Below are positions 36,238 to 48,477 of a stretch of 64,000 nt of DNA, piece after piece; the first letter of the stretch is position 1; each line of letters opens with the position of its first letter. Source of the DNA: Alkalimonas collagenimarina (GTDB taxonomy: Bacteria > Pseudomonadota > Gammaproteobacteria > Enterobacterales > Alteromonadaceae); contig NZ_JAUZVZ010000005.1 in NCBI RefSeq assembly GCF_030717845.1, positions 1-64,000 of the forward strand, read 5' to 3'. Made by a program: the position numbers and the translations under genes. The notes under the pieces are model-generated. The model was not told the DNA's origin, made no database searches, and saw only the letters and a list, made by a program, of their open reading frames with translations.

Positions 36238-38460
36238 ATGGTTACCGTTCGCCATGCGCATCGGACAGACAGCACAGAAACCTTGGCCAGATTAACGGCT
36301 CTGAGATTGTCAGAGTTAAAAATTGATGCCTTGTTGGCAGCGGAAGCCTGGCTGGCTGAGCAACCATTGGCTGACCATAGCGCGGATATTCGGGATGGCT
36401 GGGAAATGGTGGAGATCCTTGCCGATTTACGGATGGATAAAGATGCGCTACTGGCTGCATTGTTATTTCCGTTGTTCGATGGTGATGTGCTTTCTGCCGA
36501 GCAAATCGAGACCTATTTCCCCGAAGCGGTGTTGCCGATGTTGTTGGCGGTCAAGCAAATGGAAGCGATCCGCAGCATTCCGATTGGGGCTCACCAGACA
36601 CTGCAGCCACAACAAGCGGACAATTTGCGTCGTATGCTGCTGGCGATGGTGGAAGATGTTCGGGCCGTGGTGATCAAACTGGCCAGTCAGATCTGCGAGC
36701 TACGTAATGTCAAAAATGCCGATGAAGAAACCCGTGTCCTGGCTGCCAAAGAAACCAATGCCATTTTCGCTCCGCTGGCCAACCGCCTTGGTATTGGTCA
36801 GATCAAGTGGGAACTGGAAGACTTGGCATTTCGCTATCTGCACCCGCAACTGTACAAACAAATTGCCTGTTTACTGGAAGAGAAACGGCTTGATCGAGAG
36901 CAGTTTATGCTGGATTTTGTCGCTCAAGTCGAACGAAAAATGCTGGATGCTGATCTGCAAGCCGAAGTGTATGGCCGGCCAAAGCATATCTTCAGCATCT
37001 GGAAAAAAATGCAGAAAAAGCATCTGGCCTTTGATCAGCTGTATGATCTGCGCGCCGTTCGCATCGTGACACAGAAAGTACAGGATTGTTATGCCGCTTT
37101 GGGCTTAGTGCATACATCCTGGCGGCATTTACCGACCGAGTTTGATGATTACATCGCTACGCCAAAGCAAAACGGCTATCAATCGATCCACACAGTGGTG
37201 ATTGGGCCCCAGGGTCGGGCGGTAGAAATTCAAATTCGTACCCGACAAATGCATGAAGATGCCGAACTGGGCGTAGCAGCGCATTGGAAATACAAAGAAG
37301 GGCCATCGCAGGGCAGGGAAGGCTACGATGAAAAAATCGGTTGGTTGCGCAAGTTATTGCAATGGCAGGAAGAGGTGGTTGATAGCGCCGATCTCGCGGA
37401 AGAACTGCGCAATCAGGTGACGGAAGACCGGGTGTATGTCTTTACGCCAAAGGGCGATATTGTTGATATGCCGCTGGGAGCAACGCCGCTCGACTTTGCC
37501 TATTACGTTCATTCCAGTGTCGGCCACCGTTGTATTGGTGCCAAAATATCCGGCCGTATTGTACCCTTTACCTATCAACTGAAAACGGGCGATCAAGTCG
37601 AAATACTCACCGGCCGTGAGCAAAACCCGAGCCGCGACTGGTTGAACCCGCATCTGGGCTATCTCAAATCAAGCCGGGCCCGCTCGAAAGTGCAGTATTG
37701 GTTTCGCCAGCAAGATAAAGACAAAAATCTGGCTGCTGGCAGAGAGCTATTGGATAACGAGTTATCCAAGTTGAATCTACCGATGGAGCACCCGACCAAG
37801 GTGCTACAACGATTTAATATCAATAGTATGGATGAATTGCTGGTTGGTATTGGCGGTGGTGATATCAAATTGACGCAGGTGGTGCATTATCTGCAGAGTC
37901 AGCAGCCGAAAACGGCAGAGCAGGAAATAGACCCACGGCTGAAGCAGCGCCCGGCATCAACCAACAAAGCACAGAGCGATGTAGTGGTGCAAGGCGTCGG
38001 AAACTTATTGACCCATATGGCCGGTTGTTGTCAGCCATTACCAGGTGATCCTATTGTCGGTTACATCACGCAGGGCCGTGGAATTGCCGTGCACCGCGAT
38101 GATTGTGATCAATTCAAACTGATGGAATCGCAGCACCCTGAGCGGGTGGTGGATGCCAATTGGGGCGATCAATACAACTCGGGTTATGCCGTCGATATTC
38201 GCATTCTGGCCAACGACCGTAATGGGCTGTTACGAGACATCACCAGTATTCTGGCCAATGAAAAAGCCAATGTGACGCAGATGAACAGCCATTCGAATAT
38301 CAAGGAACAAAGCGTACTCATCACCATGACATTGGAGCTGTACAATCAGGATTCACTGAATAAGTTATTGAGTAAAATCAGTCAGGTAAATGATGTGCTC
38401 GAAGCCAAGCGCTGCAAAAGTGGTGCAAGCAACTCTTCAGATAAACAAGCAACAGGATAA
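36238..38460 (+). CDS. relA: (p)ppGpp synthetase RelA
   Basis: 740 residues (E. coli 744). Pseudo-hydrolase region (no HD pair; ALLFPLFDGD), synthetase domain (about 235-370, YGRPKHIFSIWKKMQKKHL, DYIATPKQNGYQSIHT), TGS domain (VFTPKGDIVDMPLGATPLDF), zinc-finger/helical part and C-terminal ACT domain (DRNGLLRDITSILANEK). It makes (p)ppGpp when uncharged tRNA reaches the ribosome. AGGGGAG precedes ATG 36238. mazG follows by 3 bp. Confidence 0.98.
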   Translation: MVTVRHAHRTDSTETLARLTALRLSELKIDALLAAEAWLAEQPLADHSADIRDGWEMVEILADLRMDKDALLAALLFPLFDGDVLSAEQIETYFPEAVLPMLLAVKQMEAIRSIPIGAHQTLQPQQADNLRRMLLAMVEDVRAVVIKLASQICELRNVKNADEETRVLAAKETNAIFAPLANRLGIGQIKWELEDLAFRYLHPQLYKQIACLLEEKRLDREQFMLDFVAQVERKMLDADLQAEVYGRPKHIFSIWKKMQKKHLAFDQLYDLRAVRIVTQKVQDCYAALGLVHTSWRHLPTEFDDYIATPKQNGYQSIHTVVIGPQGRAVEIQIRTRQMHEDAELGVAAHWKYKEGPSQGREGYDEKIGWLRKLLQWQEEVVDSADLAEELRNQVTEDRVYVFTPKGDIVDMPLGATPLDFAYYVHSSVGHRCIGAKISGRIVPFTYQLKTGDQVEILTGREQNPSRDWLNPHLGYLKSSRARSKVQYWFRQQDKDKNLAAGRELLDNELSKLNLPMEHPTKVLQRFNINSMDELLVGIGGGDIKLTQVVHYLQSQQPKTAEQEIDPRLKQRPASTNKAQSDVVVQGVGNLLTHMAGCCQPLPGDPIVGYITQGRGIAVHRDDCDQFKLMESQHPERVVDANWGDQYNSGYAVDIRILANDRNGLLRDITSILANEKANVTQMNSHSNIKEQSVLITMTLELYNQDSLNKLLSKISQVNDVLEAKRCKSGASNSSDKQATG

Positions 38461-38463
38461 TAC

Positions 38464-39237
38464 GTGTCTTACCAACTTGATGACTTATTGGCCATTATGG
38501 CAAAGCTTCGACACCCGGAAAGTGGCTGCCCTTGGGATATTAAACAGACCTACAGCAGCATCGTGCCTTATACGCTGGAAGAAGCTTATGAAGTGGCCGA
38601 TGCCATTGAGCGGCAAAACTTTGATGAGTTAAAAGATGAGCTGGGCGATTTGCTGTTTCAGGTGGTGTTTTATGCTCAGATCGCCAGCGAAGAAGGCCGT
38701 TTTCAGTTTAACGATTGCGTGCATGCGATATGCGATAAGCTGGTGCGCCGTCATCCTCATGTGTTTGCCGATGGTACTGCCAGCGATGCCGAGCAGGTCC
38801 TGAAAAACTGGGAAGCGTTGAAAAGTGAGGAACGTAAAGCCACAGGTCAACACAGTGTACTGGATAACATCCCCCCGGCCATGCCGGCACTGAGCCGGGC
38901 GTACAAACTGCAAAAGCGCTGCGCCAATGTCGGCTTTGACTGGCCGGACGTAGCAGGGGCCTGGGATAAAGTAAAAGAAGAAATTACCGAAGTAGAACAG
39001 CTGCCAGATGACAGCCCCGAATTGGAAGAAGAGCTGGGCGATTTGATGTTTGCGCTGGTGAATGTGATCCGCAAATACAAATTAGAACCGGAAACGGTGT
39101 TACGCAAAGCCAACCTAAAATTTGAACGGCGTTTTCGGGCCGTAGAAGGTGAGCTTAACAAGCTGGATAAAACACCGCAGCAAAGCGATCTGTTGGAAAT
39201 GGATACTTTGTGGCAACAGGTTAAGAGCAGAGACTGA
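38464..39237 (+). CDS. mazG: Nucleoside triphosphate pyrophosphohydrolase MazG
   Basis: 257 residues with two MazG repeats: EEAYEVADAIERQNFDELKD followed by ELGDLLFQVVF, and a C-terminal ELEEELGDLMFALVN. It hydrolyses NTPs and house-cleans aberrant nucleotides; in E. coli it is tied to ppGpp levels. GTG 38464 has AGGA 6 nt upstream, inside the end of relA. No mazEF toxin-antitoxin genes lie between relA and mazG here, unlike E. coli. Confidence 0.95.
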   Translation: MSYQLDDLLAIMAKLRHPESGCPWDIKQTYSSIVPYTLEEAYEVADAIERQNFDELKDELGDLLFQVVFYAQIASEEGRFQFNDCVHAICDKLVRRHPHVFADGTASDAEQVLKNWEALKSEERKATGQHSVLDNIPPAMPALSRAYKLQKRCANVGFDWPDVAGAWDKVKEEITEVEQLPDDSPELEEELGDLMFALVNVIRKYKLEPETVLRKANLKFERRFRAVEGELNKLDKTPQQSDLLEMDTLWQQVKSRD

Positions 39238-39308
39238 ATGTTATTTTTGTTGATTTTATATTTCACATTGATATATTTACGAAATATTAATTACATGGAT
39301 GTTTGTTT

Positions 39309-39830
39309 ATGGCTACATTAAATGTTTTGGTAGGTGGTGCTGCGGTTACGCCAAGGCTAAGCAACAAAGAGCGAAAAAAGGCCGAAATCGCGAAAGCCAG
39401 TCTTGAAGACTCTTCTACTACAATAAACAGAGTTACTGCTGCCAGAATGCGAAATGCAACAGTAGCTGAAATGAATCGGCTTTTAAAAATGAGTCCTGCC
39501 GATTTTAGGCAACAGTTACTTTGGCAAGGATTTAGCACAGCTAGGTTTAATGATCAACAGCTAGAACGTCAATTAAATAGACAGGTGGGTTTGCTGAGAA
39601 ATCTTGCTATTGAACTTCTGGCTGCCGATTTTATTCAAGCCCAAACACCGATTATTATCTCTGGTTCATATGCAGGAGGGGTTGGCTTGGTTACAAAAGT
39701 CTTGGGGCCTACGGCCGTTGCGAGCCAGTATCCTATGGCAACTGCGGTATGGTGGGAGTGTAACTCTGTTTGCCGGATAGAAACGATCCATTATTTTGAT
39801 AGAAATATTATCCGAGAACTTAAGCCATGA
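39309..39830 (+). CDS. Unknown protein, first gene of a two-gene cassette
   Basis: 173 residues from ATG 39309; no strong ribosome-binding site. The basic, helical N-terminal half (RLSNKERKKAEIAKASLEDS, a Leu/Gln-rich helix to about residue 105) is followed by a hydrophobic Gly/Val stretch (ISGSYAGGVGLVTKVLGPTA, about 118-140) and a Trp/Cys segment. No family I recognise. The DNA is visibly more AT-rich than its neighbours, and the gene sits in a place where relA-mazG and pyrG-eno are otherwise adjacent. It shares ATGA with the next gene, so the pair is co-translated. Likely acquired DNA. Confidence 0.6.
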   Translation: MATLNVLVGGAAVTPRLSNKERKKAEIAKASLEDSSTTINRVTAARMRNATVAEMNRLLKMSPADFRQQLLWQGFSTARFNDQQLERQLNRQVGLLRNLAIELLAADFIQAQTPIIISGSYAGGVGLVTKVLGPTAVASQYPMATAVWWECNSVCRIETIHYFDRNIIRELKP

Positions 39831-40381
39831 AAGTATTAAGCATCTTGCTTTATCTCACTTCTTTTTTTTCTTTGGCGTTGTCCGCTGATCAGTCCACATA
39901 TATGGGGTGCCAATGGATTATTCCTGAACGATTTGAAAAGATTTCGGGCTCAGATTTTGTATATCGTAATCAAGTTGATGAGGCATGTATCGAAAGTTGG
40001 AGCCCTGCATCCATTTTATTTACGACATACGATGGGACAAATATTGCTTACTACGCAGAGCTGAATCGCTCAGGGGAGACGCAGGTATTATTGCTTCGGC
40101 ATAAAACACACGACAGTAATTTCACCTTTTACTCCACGTATTTCAGAGATAACCACTTTGGAAAGGCCAGTTTTTTGGATGAGCTGCTGATTGTCTCTGA
40201 GGAGGAAGGTCAGGCTATTGCGCTTTCTGGTTTACAGAAACCTGAAGTACAACACATGACCAGTGGTTGCCCCTTACAACAGCAAGCACCGGTGGCGCAC
40301 TTTGATATTTTTGAGCTCTTTAAGAAAGGCGAACTGGACTTGATTAACAGTAATCAAGACATTCAAATTCTTGTGCCTTAG
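39827..40381 (+). CDS. Unknown exported protein, second gene of the cassette
   Basis: 184 residues with a clear signal peptide (MKVLSILLYLTSFFSLALSA, cleavage about residue 20). There is no lipobox, so the mature protein is probably soluble in the periplasm. Mature Cys residues at MGCQW, DEACIES and SGCPL could form a disulfide. No family I recognise. The start overlaps the upstream stop by 4 bp (ATGA). The pairing of a non-exported and an exported unknown is reminiscent of effector-immunity or inhibitor pairs, but nothing in the sequence proves this. Confidence 0.6.
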   Translation: MKVLSILLYLTSFFSLALSADQSTYMGCQWIIPERFEKISGSDFVYRNQVDEACIESWSPASILFTTYDGTNIAYYAELNRSGETQVLLLRHKTHDSNFTFYSTYFRDNHFGKASFLDELLIVSEEEGQAIALSGLQKPEVQHMTSGCPLQQQAPVAHFDIFELFKKGELDLINSNQDIQILVP

Positions 40382-40432
40382 GTTCTGACGGTACTGTCAG
40401 TTGATATGCTGTCGATTTCCCCTGCAACAGCA

Positions 40433-40461
40433 TTGAGTGACGGCAGATCCTTTGCTATACT
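40433..40461 (+). promoter_or_regulatory. pyrG promoter
   Basis: TTGAGT (40433-40438), a 17-bp spacer and TATACT (40456-40461), with TGC before the -10 (extended type). This is the best sigma70-type match in the region. It implies a 5' leader of about 118 nt. Confidence 0.7.
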
Positions 40462-40498
40462 TTCCTCCCGTCCTGATACCATTTTCCATCATCAGCTA

Positions 40499-40516
40499 CA
40501 CCCATGCGTTTGGGTG
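40499..40516 (+). other. Leader hairpin before pyrG
   Basis: CACCCA-TGCGTT-TGGGTG forms a 6-bp stem in the pyrG leader, followed by ATTTTGTCGTTG. It could be a weak attenuator, as nucleotide-controlled pyr genes often have, but the T-run is short. Confidence 0.3.
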
Positions 40517-40558
40517 ATTTTGTCGTTGCTGGTGGTCGTGCAAAACTGGTTATCTTAG

Positions 40559-42223
<1,665 letters not shown>

Positions 42224-42230
42224 CTTAAAC

Positions 42231-42259
42231 AGGCCGTGCTTTATCAACACGGCCTTTTT
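42231..42259 (+). terminator. Hairpin between pyrG and eno
   Basis: AGGCCGTG (42231-42238) and CACGGCCT (42248-42255) with a 9-nt loop are followed by TTTT. It lies 7 bp after pyrG and about 23 bp before eno. eno has no room for a full promoter after it, so the hairpin probably attenuates rather than blocks read-through. Confidence 0.8.
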
Positions 42260-42278
42260 GCTTTATACAGGGAACTGA

Positions 42279-43574
<1,296 letters not shown>

Positions 43575-43597
43575 TAGGCTGTATCGCGCTTAATAAG

Positions 43598-43629
43598 CCC
43601 TGCCAAGGTCAGCCTTTGGCAGGGTTTAT
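43598..43629 (+). terminator. eno terminator
   Basis: CCCTGCCAA (43598-43606) and TTGGCAGGG (43616-43624) form a 9-bp stem, followed by TTTATTGTTTT. It lies 23 bp after the eno stop and before the convergent selO stop. Confidence 0.88.
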
Positions 43630-43642
43630 TGTTTTAAGCGAC

Positions 43643-45103
43643 TTAAGTACCACAAAAAGTGCGCTGCACCACTTCCTGTGGTTTCGGTGGCGCGATTAGA
43701 TCTGTGTCCGCTGAGCTGGAAAAGGGTGTTTGCCAGGCCTTATGCAGGCGATTAAACAACCTTAAATCGCCGTTATCTTCGGCGTGCTGAATGGCTTGTG
43801 CGATAAGGTGATTGCGCGGGATCAACAGTGGATTGATCTGATCCATCCGTGCGGCAACTGTCTTGTTATCCTGTCCTTGCTGAGCTAACCGCTCTAACCA
43901 GCGCTGACGCCAGCTGGCGAAACTGTCCTGCTCGTTAAACAGGGCACTGCACATAGCATTATTCTCGTCTGTTAGCTCAGAGCCCAGGTAACGAAACGCT
44001 AGCGTGAAATCTGCCTCTTGTTGTTCCAGCAAGGCCAGATAGTCGTCAATCAGCGCTTTGTCGGCTGCAACCGCTTCGGCGATGCCAAGTTTGGCGGCCA
44101 TGTGCTGTAACCACAGTGCTTCATACTGTGGCTGAAACTGCTGTAGTGCTTCAGTGGCTAGTTCTACCGCGACTTTTTCATCGTCAGCGATCAGTGACAA
44201 CAGGCTTTCAGCAAGCCGGGCCAGGTTCCATAGCGCAATGGGGGGCTGGTTGCTGTAGGCATAACGACCGCGCCGGTCGATGGAGCTGAATACCTTATCA
44301 GCCCGGTACTGATCAAGAAAAGCGCAAGGGCCATAGTCGATGGTTTCACCACTGATACTGGTGTTGTCGGTGTTCATCACGCCATGAATAAAGCCAAGCC
44401 GCATCCAATGAGCTACCAAAGCGGCTTGCTTACTGACTACTTGTGCCAGTAACGCCAAATAAGGGTTTGGCTGATTGGCACAATCGGGGTAATGGCGCTC
44501 AATCACATAATCAGCCAGTTGTTGGATATCGCCGGGTTCGCCTTGAGCAGCTATGAACTGAAAGGTACCAATACGAATGTGACTGCTGGCAACTCTGCTG
44601 AGGACTGCACCAGGCATGGCATCGTCGCGGTAGACGGCTTCGCCGGTAGTGACGGCTGCCAAGGCTCGGGTGGTTGGCACACCCAGCACATGCATGGCTT
44701 CGCTAACCAGATACTCACGGATTACCGGCCCTACAGGAGAGCGACCGTCACCACCACGAGAGAAGGGCGTCGGTCCTGATCCTTTGAGCTGAATATCAAA
44801 ACGCTGGCCATTGTCTGTAATGACTTCGGCCAGCAACAAGGCCCGGCCATCGCCTAACCGTGGGTTGTACTGACCAAATTGATGGCCCGCATAGGCCTGA
44901 GCCAGCGGCTCTGCCCAATCAGGTATCTGGTTGCCAGCAAAAATAGCCAAGCCTTCCTCACTGTGCCAAGACGAAGGCGGTAAGCCAAGCTGCTTAGCCA
45001 AATGGTCGTTAAATGCAAGCCATTCAGGAGCTTTTACTGCCGTGGGCTGCCAGCGTTGGAAAAATCCATCAGGTAATCGAGCGTAGCTGTGATCCGTCTT
45101 CAT
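43643..45103 (-). CDS. selO: Protein adenylyltransferase SelO (YdiU)
   Basis: 486 residues of the SelO pseudokinase family, which transfers AMP to Ser/Thr/Tyr of target proteins and is linked to redox stress. Motifs: YAGHQFGQYNPRLGDGRALL, QLKGSGPTPFSRGGDGR, HGVMNTDNTSISGETIDYGP. The C-terminus ends TFCGT, with the redox Cys where eukaryotic SelO has selenocysteine. ATG 45103 overlaps the upstream paeA stop (TGATG), so the two are co-translated. Confidence 0.95.
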   Translation of the reverse strand: MKTDHSYARLPDGFFQRWQPTAVKAPEWLAFNDHLAKQLGLPPSSWHSEEGLAIFAGNQIPDWAEPLAQAYAGHQFGQYNPRLGDGRALLLAEVITDNGQRFDIQLKGSGPTPFSRGGDGRSPVGPVIREYLVSEAMHVLGVPTTRALAAVTTGEAVYRDDAMPGAVLSRVASSHIRIGTFQFIAAQGEPGDIQQLADYVIERHYPDCANQPNPYLALLAQVVSKQAALVAHWMRLGFIHGVMNTDNTSISGETIDYGPCAFLDQYRADKVFSSIDRRGRYAYSNQPPIALWNLARLAESLLSLIADDEKVAVELATEALQQFQPQYEALWLQHMAAKLGIAEAVAADKALIDDYLALLEQQEADFTLAFRYLGSELTDENNAMCSALFNEQDSFASWRQRWLERLAQQGQDNKTVAARMDQINPLLIPRNHLIAQAIQHAEDNGDLRLFNRLHKAWQTPFSSSADTDLIAPPKPQEVVQRTFCGT

Positions 45104-46431
45104 CAAGGCTCCGTGGGGTTACTTTTGCTATCAAATGGCTGTTCGATGGTGCCGATGCGAGTTACCAGCAATTGATCGATTTTATAGCTGTCGATATCGA
45201 CCACTTCAAACTTATAGCCAGCATGCAGCACAAAGTCGGTGCGTTTTGGAATTTTCTTCAGGGTGTACATCATAAAACCAGCGATGGTTTCGTAGTTCTG
45301 CGGATGCGGGAAACTATCGATAGCCAACACCCGCATTACATCAGCCAGCGGCGTTAAGCCTTCGACCAGCCAAGAATCCTGATCCCGCTTGATGATTTGT
45401 TCTTCATCGGAGTGAACCAGCTCGCCCATCACGATGCTCATCACATCTTTAAGGGTAATAATACCGACCACCAGCGCGTATTCATTCATGATGATAGCGA
45501 AATCCAGGCCGCTGGATTTAAATTGCTCCAGCACTTCATACAAAGATAGCGTATCCGGGATGATGAGCGGGGTGCGGACAATGCCTTCTTTGCTTAACGA
45601 AATGGGTTGTTCATGGAGCACCTGCATCAGAATATCGCGTGAATCGACGTAACCTACCACCCGGTCCAGCACCTGATCACAAACAATAAACTTAGAGTGT
45701 GGATGCTCGGCAATCTTGGCTTTGATGCCTGCCTGAGATTCATCGTGAGTAAAAAAGATCAGGCTCTCCCGCGCAGTCATTGCGGAGGTGACGGTTCGGG
45801 ACTCCATATCAAATACGTTTTCCAGTAGTTGATGTTCTTGCACTTGCAGTACCCCAGCCTGAGCACCGGCATCCATCATGGCAATAATATCTTCTGGTGT
45901 AATGTCATCTTTTCGCAGCGTAGGCACTCGAAAGACGCTGAAGATAAAATTGGCCAAACCATTGAATAACCAAACCAGTGGCTTGAGCAGTAAGATAAGC
46001 CAAAGCATGCTGTGCACGACCCGGACGGCGATTTTTTCTGGCGCAATCATCGCTAAGCGCTTTGGCATTAAATCGGCAAATAAAATAAACAAGGCGGTAA
46101 TGACAAACACGGATAAAGCGAATGAAACCACAGGTACCCAGCTTGCATCGGTAAAGTGGCTGAGCAGATTAATAAAGTGTGGAGTGAAAGCAGCCTCACC
46201 TAAGATACCGCCCAATATAGCAACCGCATTGAGACCAATTTGCACCACGGTGAAAAAATTGCCAGGTTGTTCCTGTAGGAGCAGTACTTTTTCGGCTCGA
46301 ACGTCGCCATCCGATGCCATCAAACGCAGTCGCATTTTCCGCGATGCTGCCAGGGCAATTTCCGACATAGAGAAAAAAGAGCTGGTTGCAACCAGTAGTA
46401 ACATCAATAGCATTAATTCAAGGGTGGTCAT
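45103..46431 (-). CDS. paeA: CNNM/CorC-type transporter, YtfL/PaeA orthologue
   Basis: 442 residues. A DUF21 membrane domain (about 1-190, SSFFSMSEIALAASRKMRLR, ILFADLMPKR), a CBS pair (about 205-330) and a C-terminal CorC/HlyC domain. It aligns closely with E. coli YtfL (for example FFTVVQIGLNAVAILGGI, AEHPHSKF, FAIIMNEYALVVGIITL, YKFEVVDID). YtfL has been named PaeA, a putrescine/cadaverine exporter. It lies before selO with a 1-bp overlap. Confidence 0.88.
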   Translation of the reverse strand: MTTLELMLLMLLLVATSSFFSMSEIALAASRKMRLRLMASDGDVRAEKVLLLQEQPGNFFTVVQIGLNAVAILGGILGEAAFTPHFINLLSHFTDASWVPVVSFALSVFVITALFILFADLMPKRLAMIAPEKIAVRVVHSMLWLILLLKPLVWLFNGLANFIFSVFRVPTLRKDDITPEDIIAMMDAGAQAGVLQVQEHQLLENVFDMESRTVTSAMTARESLIFFTHDESQAGIKAKIAEHPHSKFIVCDQVLDRVVGYVDSRDILMQVLHEQPISLSKEGIVRTPLIIPDTLSLYEVLEQFKSSGLDFAIIMNEYALVVGIITLKDVMSIVMGELVHSDEEQIIKRDQDSWLVEGLTPLADVMRVLAIDSFPHPQNYETIAGFMMYTLKKIPKRTDFVLHAGYKFEVVDIDSYKIDQLLVTRIGTIEQPFDSKSNPTEP

Positions 46432-46773
46432 GGTGGATCCAGTTTAACGTCGCTTTGCACACCGATGTGCATGTTGCTATTGTAGTCTTGCCTCCCATTG
46501 ACCACAATGAATTATGGTAAAACCTGCCGGTTCATGGTGTCTTATGTGATTAGTCAGCGGGTTGGGAGCTTCGGTAATGTGGTCAAATCTTGACTATACT
46601 GATGCTTGGTTGCTGTGATTGTCGATTTCCTTGCGCGGAATCAAATCCATTGTCTGGATTGCACAGTACAATACCAATAGGACTTATGGGTGGTACTGTA
46701 TCGCTAAAAACCGGCCCGTTACTTTTATATTGTTACTATTATAAAAAAATTTTCTTAATGCAGGAGTTTTACT
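46432..46773. other. 342-bp divergent gap paeA | HiPIP
   Basis: No gene is seen. The last 60 bp before the HiPIP start are AT-rich (several TATTAT/TATAAA-like sequences), followed by GCAGGAG as ribosome-binding site. I could not pair a -10 with a convincing -35. No terminator or large repeat is visible. Confidence 0.5.
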
Positions 46774-47067
46774 ATGTCTAACACCAATGAAAAGCGTCGC
46801 CAGTTTCTAAAGCTATCGGCCGGTGGTTTAATCGGTATGACCCTTGGAGGAGTGAGTCTTCGAGCTATCGCTGCTGAAAAGCTAAAGTTAGATGACCCGC
46901 TGGCTGTTGCTATGCGTTATGTGCATGAATCGGAAGTTGAAGGTCAGTATTGCCATAATTGCAATCTGATCCAAGGCGAAGAGGCAGAGTGGCGTCCTTG
47001 CGCTATTTTTCCTGGCAAGCTGGTAGCCAATGAAGGCTGGTGCGCAGCCTGGGTTGCTAAACCTTAA
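46774..47067 (+). CDS. High-potential iron-sulfur protein (HiPIP), Tat-exported
   Basis: 97 residues. Twin-arginine signal peptide (KRRQFLKLSAGGLIGMTL, cleavage near AIAA at 34), then a mature protein of about 63 residues. The four Cys ligands of one [4Fe-4S] cluster are Cys60, Cys63, Cys76 and Cys90 (YCHNCN, RPCAIFPG, GWCAAW). HiPIPs carry electrons in the periplasm, for example to cytochrome oxidase. Export folded through Tat fits the cofactor. GCAGGAG precedes the ATG. A terminator follows, so it is monocistronic. Confidence 0.95.
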   Translation: MSNTNEKRRQFLKLSAGGLIGMTLGGVSLRAIAAEKLKLDDPLAVAMRYVHESEVEGQYCHNCNLIQGEEAEWRPCAIFPGKLVANEGWCAAWVAKP

Positions 47068-47092
47068 GCTATTGCTGATTATTCCATCGTAC

Positions 47093-47130
47093 AGAGGCCA
47101 GTTGCGTATGTGACTGGTCTCTTTTCTTTT
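47093..47130 (+). terminator. HiPIP gene terminator
   Basis: AGAGGCCAGT (47093-47102) pairs with ACTGGTCTCT (47113-47122) with one G-U pair, followed by TTTCTTTT. It is 25 bp after the HiPIP stop. Confidence 0.85.
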
Positions 47131-47185
47131 GGCTCAGGGGAATTCCAGCTACACTTACAGCAATTGTTGGTTGCAGGATATTGTT

Positions 47186-48427
47186 ATGCCTCGTTATTCC
47201 GCGGATTTTATTCGCGCTATGCCCAAAGCCGATCTTCATTTACACCTGGATGGCAGTCTTCGGCTCGATTCTCTACTCTCTATGGCAAAAGCGTTAAAGG
47301 TTGCACTCCCTGCAGATACCGTTGAGGGCATGCAGAGCGAGGTATTCAAGCCTGCTTATCAAAACTTGGGTGAGTACTTACGTGGCTTTCAGTACACCTG
47401 TGCCGTGTTACGAGATGCTGATCACTTGCAACAAGCTGCTTATGAGCTGGCACTGGATAATCAGGCTGAAGGGGTCAATTACATTGAGGTGCGTTTTGCA
47501 CCACAGTTAGTGATGGATTTATCCCGAGGTCTGGATTTTGACACCGTAATGCATGCCGTCAATGCAGGTTTGAATAAAGGGCAGCAAGAGTACAACCGTT
47601 CAGCCGCTGTGTTAGAGCAAGGCAAACCAGCTTTTCGCTATGGCATCATCAACTGTGCCATGCGGATGTTTGCTGCTCATGGTTTTTCGCCGTATTACGA
47701 TCAGCTGTTTCAATTGATGCGTGATTTCGAGCCGATGCAAGTGATCAAGTTGGCGGCTATGGAGCTGGTACGCGCCAGTGTGCGGCTGAGAGATGAAGCC
47801 GGTTTGCCCATCGTTGGTTTAGACTTGGCGGGGCAGGAAGCAGGCTACCCAGCCAGTAAATTTAAAGAGGTCTATGACTATGCGCATCAGCACTTTTTGC
47901 TGAAAACGGTGCATGCCGGTGAAGCTTATGGCGCCGAAAGTGTGTTTGAAGCCATTGCAGAGTGTCATGCTGATCGCATTGGTCACGGCTATTCGTTATT
48001 TCTGCCCGAGCGCATCCAGCATAAAGATATTACCGACCCGGAAGCCTACAGTCAGCGACTGGCTTCCTTTATGGCAGATAAACGCATTGCCATTGAAGTC
48101 TGCTTAACCAGCAATCTGCAAACCAATCCATCTATTGCCGATATTCGACAGCATCCGTTTGGCCAGATGCTCAAGCATCGCATGGCCACGGTGATTTGCA
48201 CCGATAATCGGCTGGTGTCAAATACGACGTTGAGTCAGGAGTATCAATTGGCATTGGATCATTTTGATATTCCATTTAAGCGGTTAAAAGACATGGTGGC
48301 GTACGGCTTTAAAAAAAGCTTTTTTCCCGGCAACTATGTGGAGAAACGGCAGTATGCCAAAGAGTGTCTGCAGTATTTTGACCGGGTGGCGCAGCAGTAT
48401 GGTTTTCTTGATCAGCGTGACCGTTAA
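47186..48427 (+). CDS. Adenosine deaminase family protein
   Basis: 413 residues, longer than E. coli Add (333). Zinc ligands and active-site motifs: PKADLHLHLDGSL, VHAGEAYG, RIGHGYSL and ICTDNRLVSNTTLS, with TDN in place of the TDD of E. coli Add. An insert near SRGLDFDTVMHAVNAGLNKG accounts for part of the extra length. It probably deaminates adenosine or a related nucleoside. ATG 47186 has AGGA upstream; an earlier in-frame start would overlap the terminator. Substrate not certain. Confidence 0.85.
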   Translation: MPRYSADFIRAMPKADLHLHLDGSLRLDSLLSMAKALKVALPADTVEGMQSEVFKPAYQNLGEYLRGFQYTCAVLRDADHLQQAAYELALDNQAEGVNYIEVRFAPQLVMDLSRGLDFDTVMHAVNAGLNKGQQEYNRSAAVLEQGKPAFRYGIINCAMRMFAAHGFSPYYDQLFQLMRDFEPMQVIKLAAMELVRASVRLRDEAGLPIVGLDLAGQEAGYPASKFKEVYDYAHQHFLLKTVHAGEAYGAESVFEAIAECHADRIGHGYSLFLPERIQHKDITDPEAYSQRLASFMADKRIAIEVCLTSNLQTNPSIADIRQHPFGQMLKHRMATVICTDNRLVSNTTLSQEYQLALDHFDIPFKRLKDMVAYGFKKSFFPGNYVEKRQYAKECLQYFDRVAQQYGFLDQRDR

Positions 48428-48477
48428 GGCATGTTAGCAACCAGTAGCCAGCTCAGTTTTCGGCAAGGTCTCCCAGC

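Noticed and set aside
36238-38460. RelA as a bifunctional SpoT-type enzyme
   Set aside because: The N-terminal domain lacks the HD hydrolase pair and gene context (rlmD, mazG) is that of relA.
38461-39308. A mazEF-type toxin-antitoxin pair near relA, as in E. coli
   Set aside because: mazG follows relA by 3 bp and no MazE/MazF-like sequence is present; the downstream cassette proteins are not MazEF-like.
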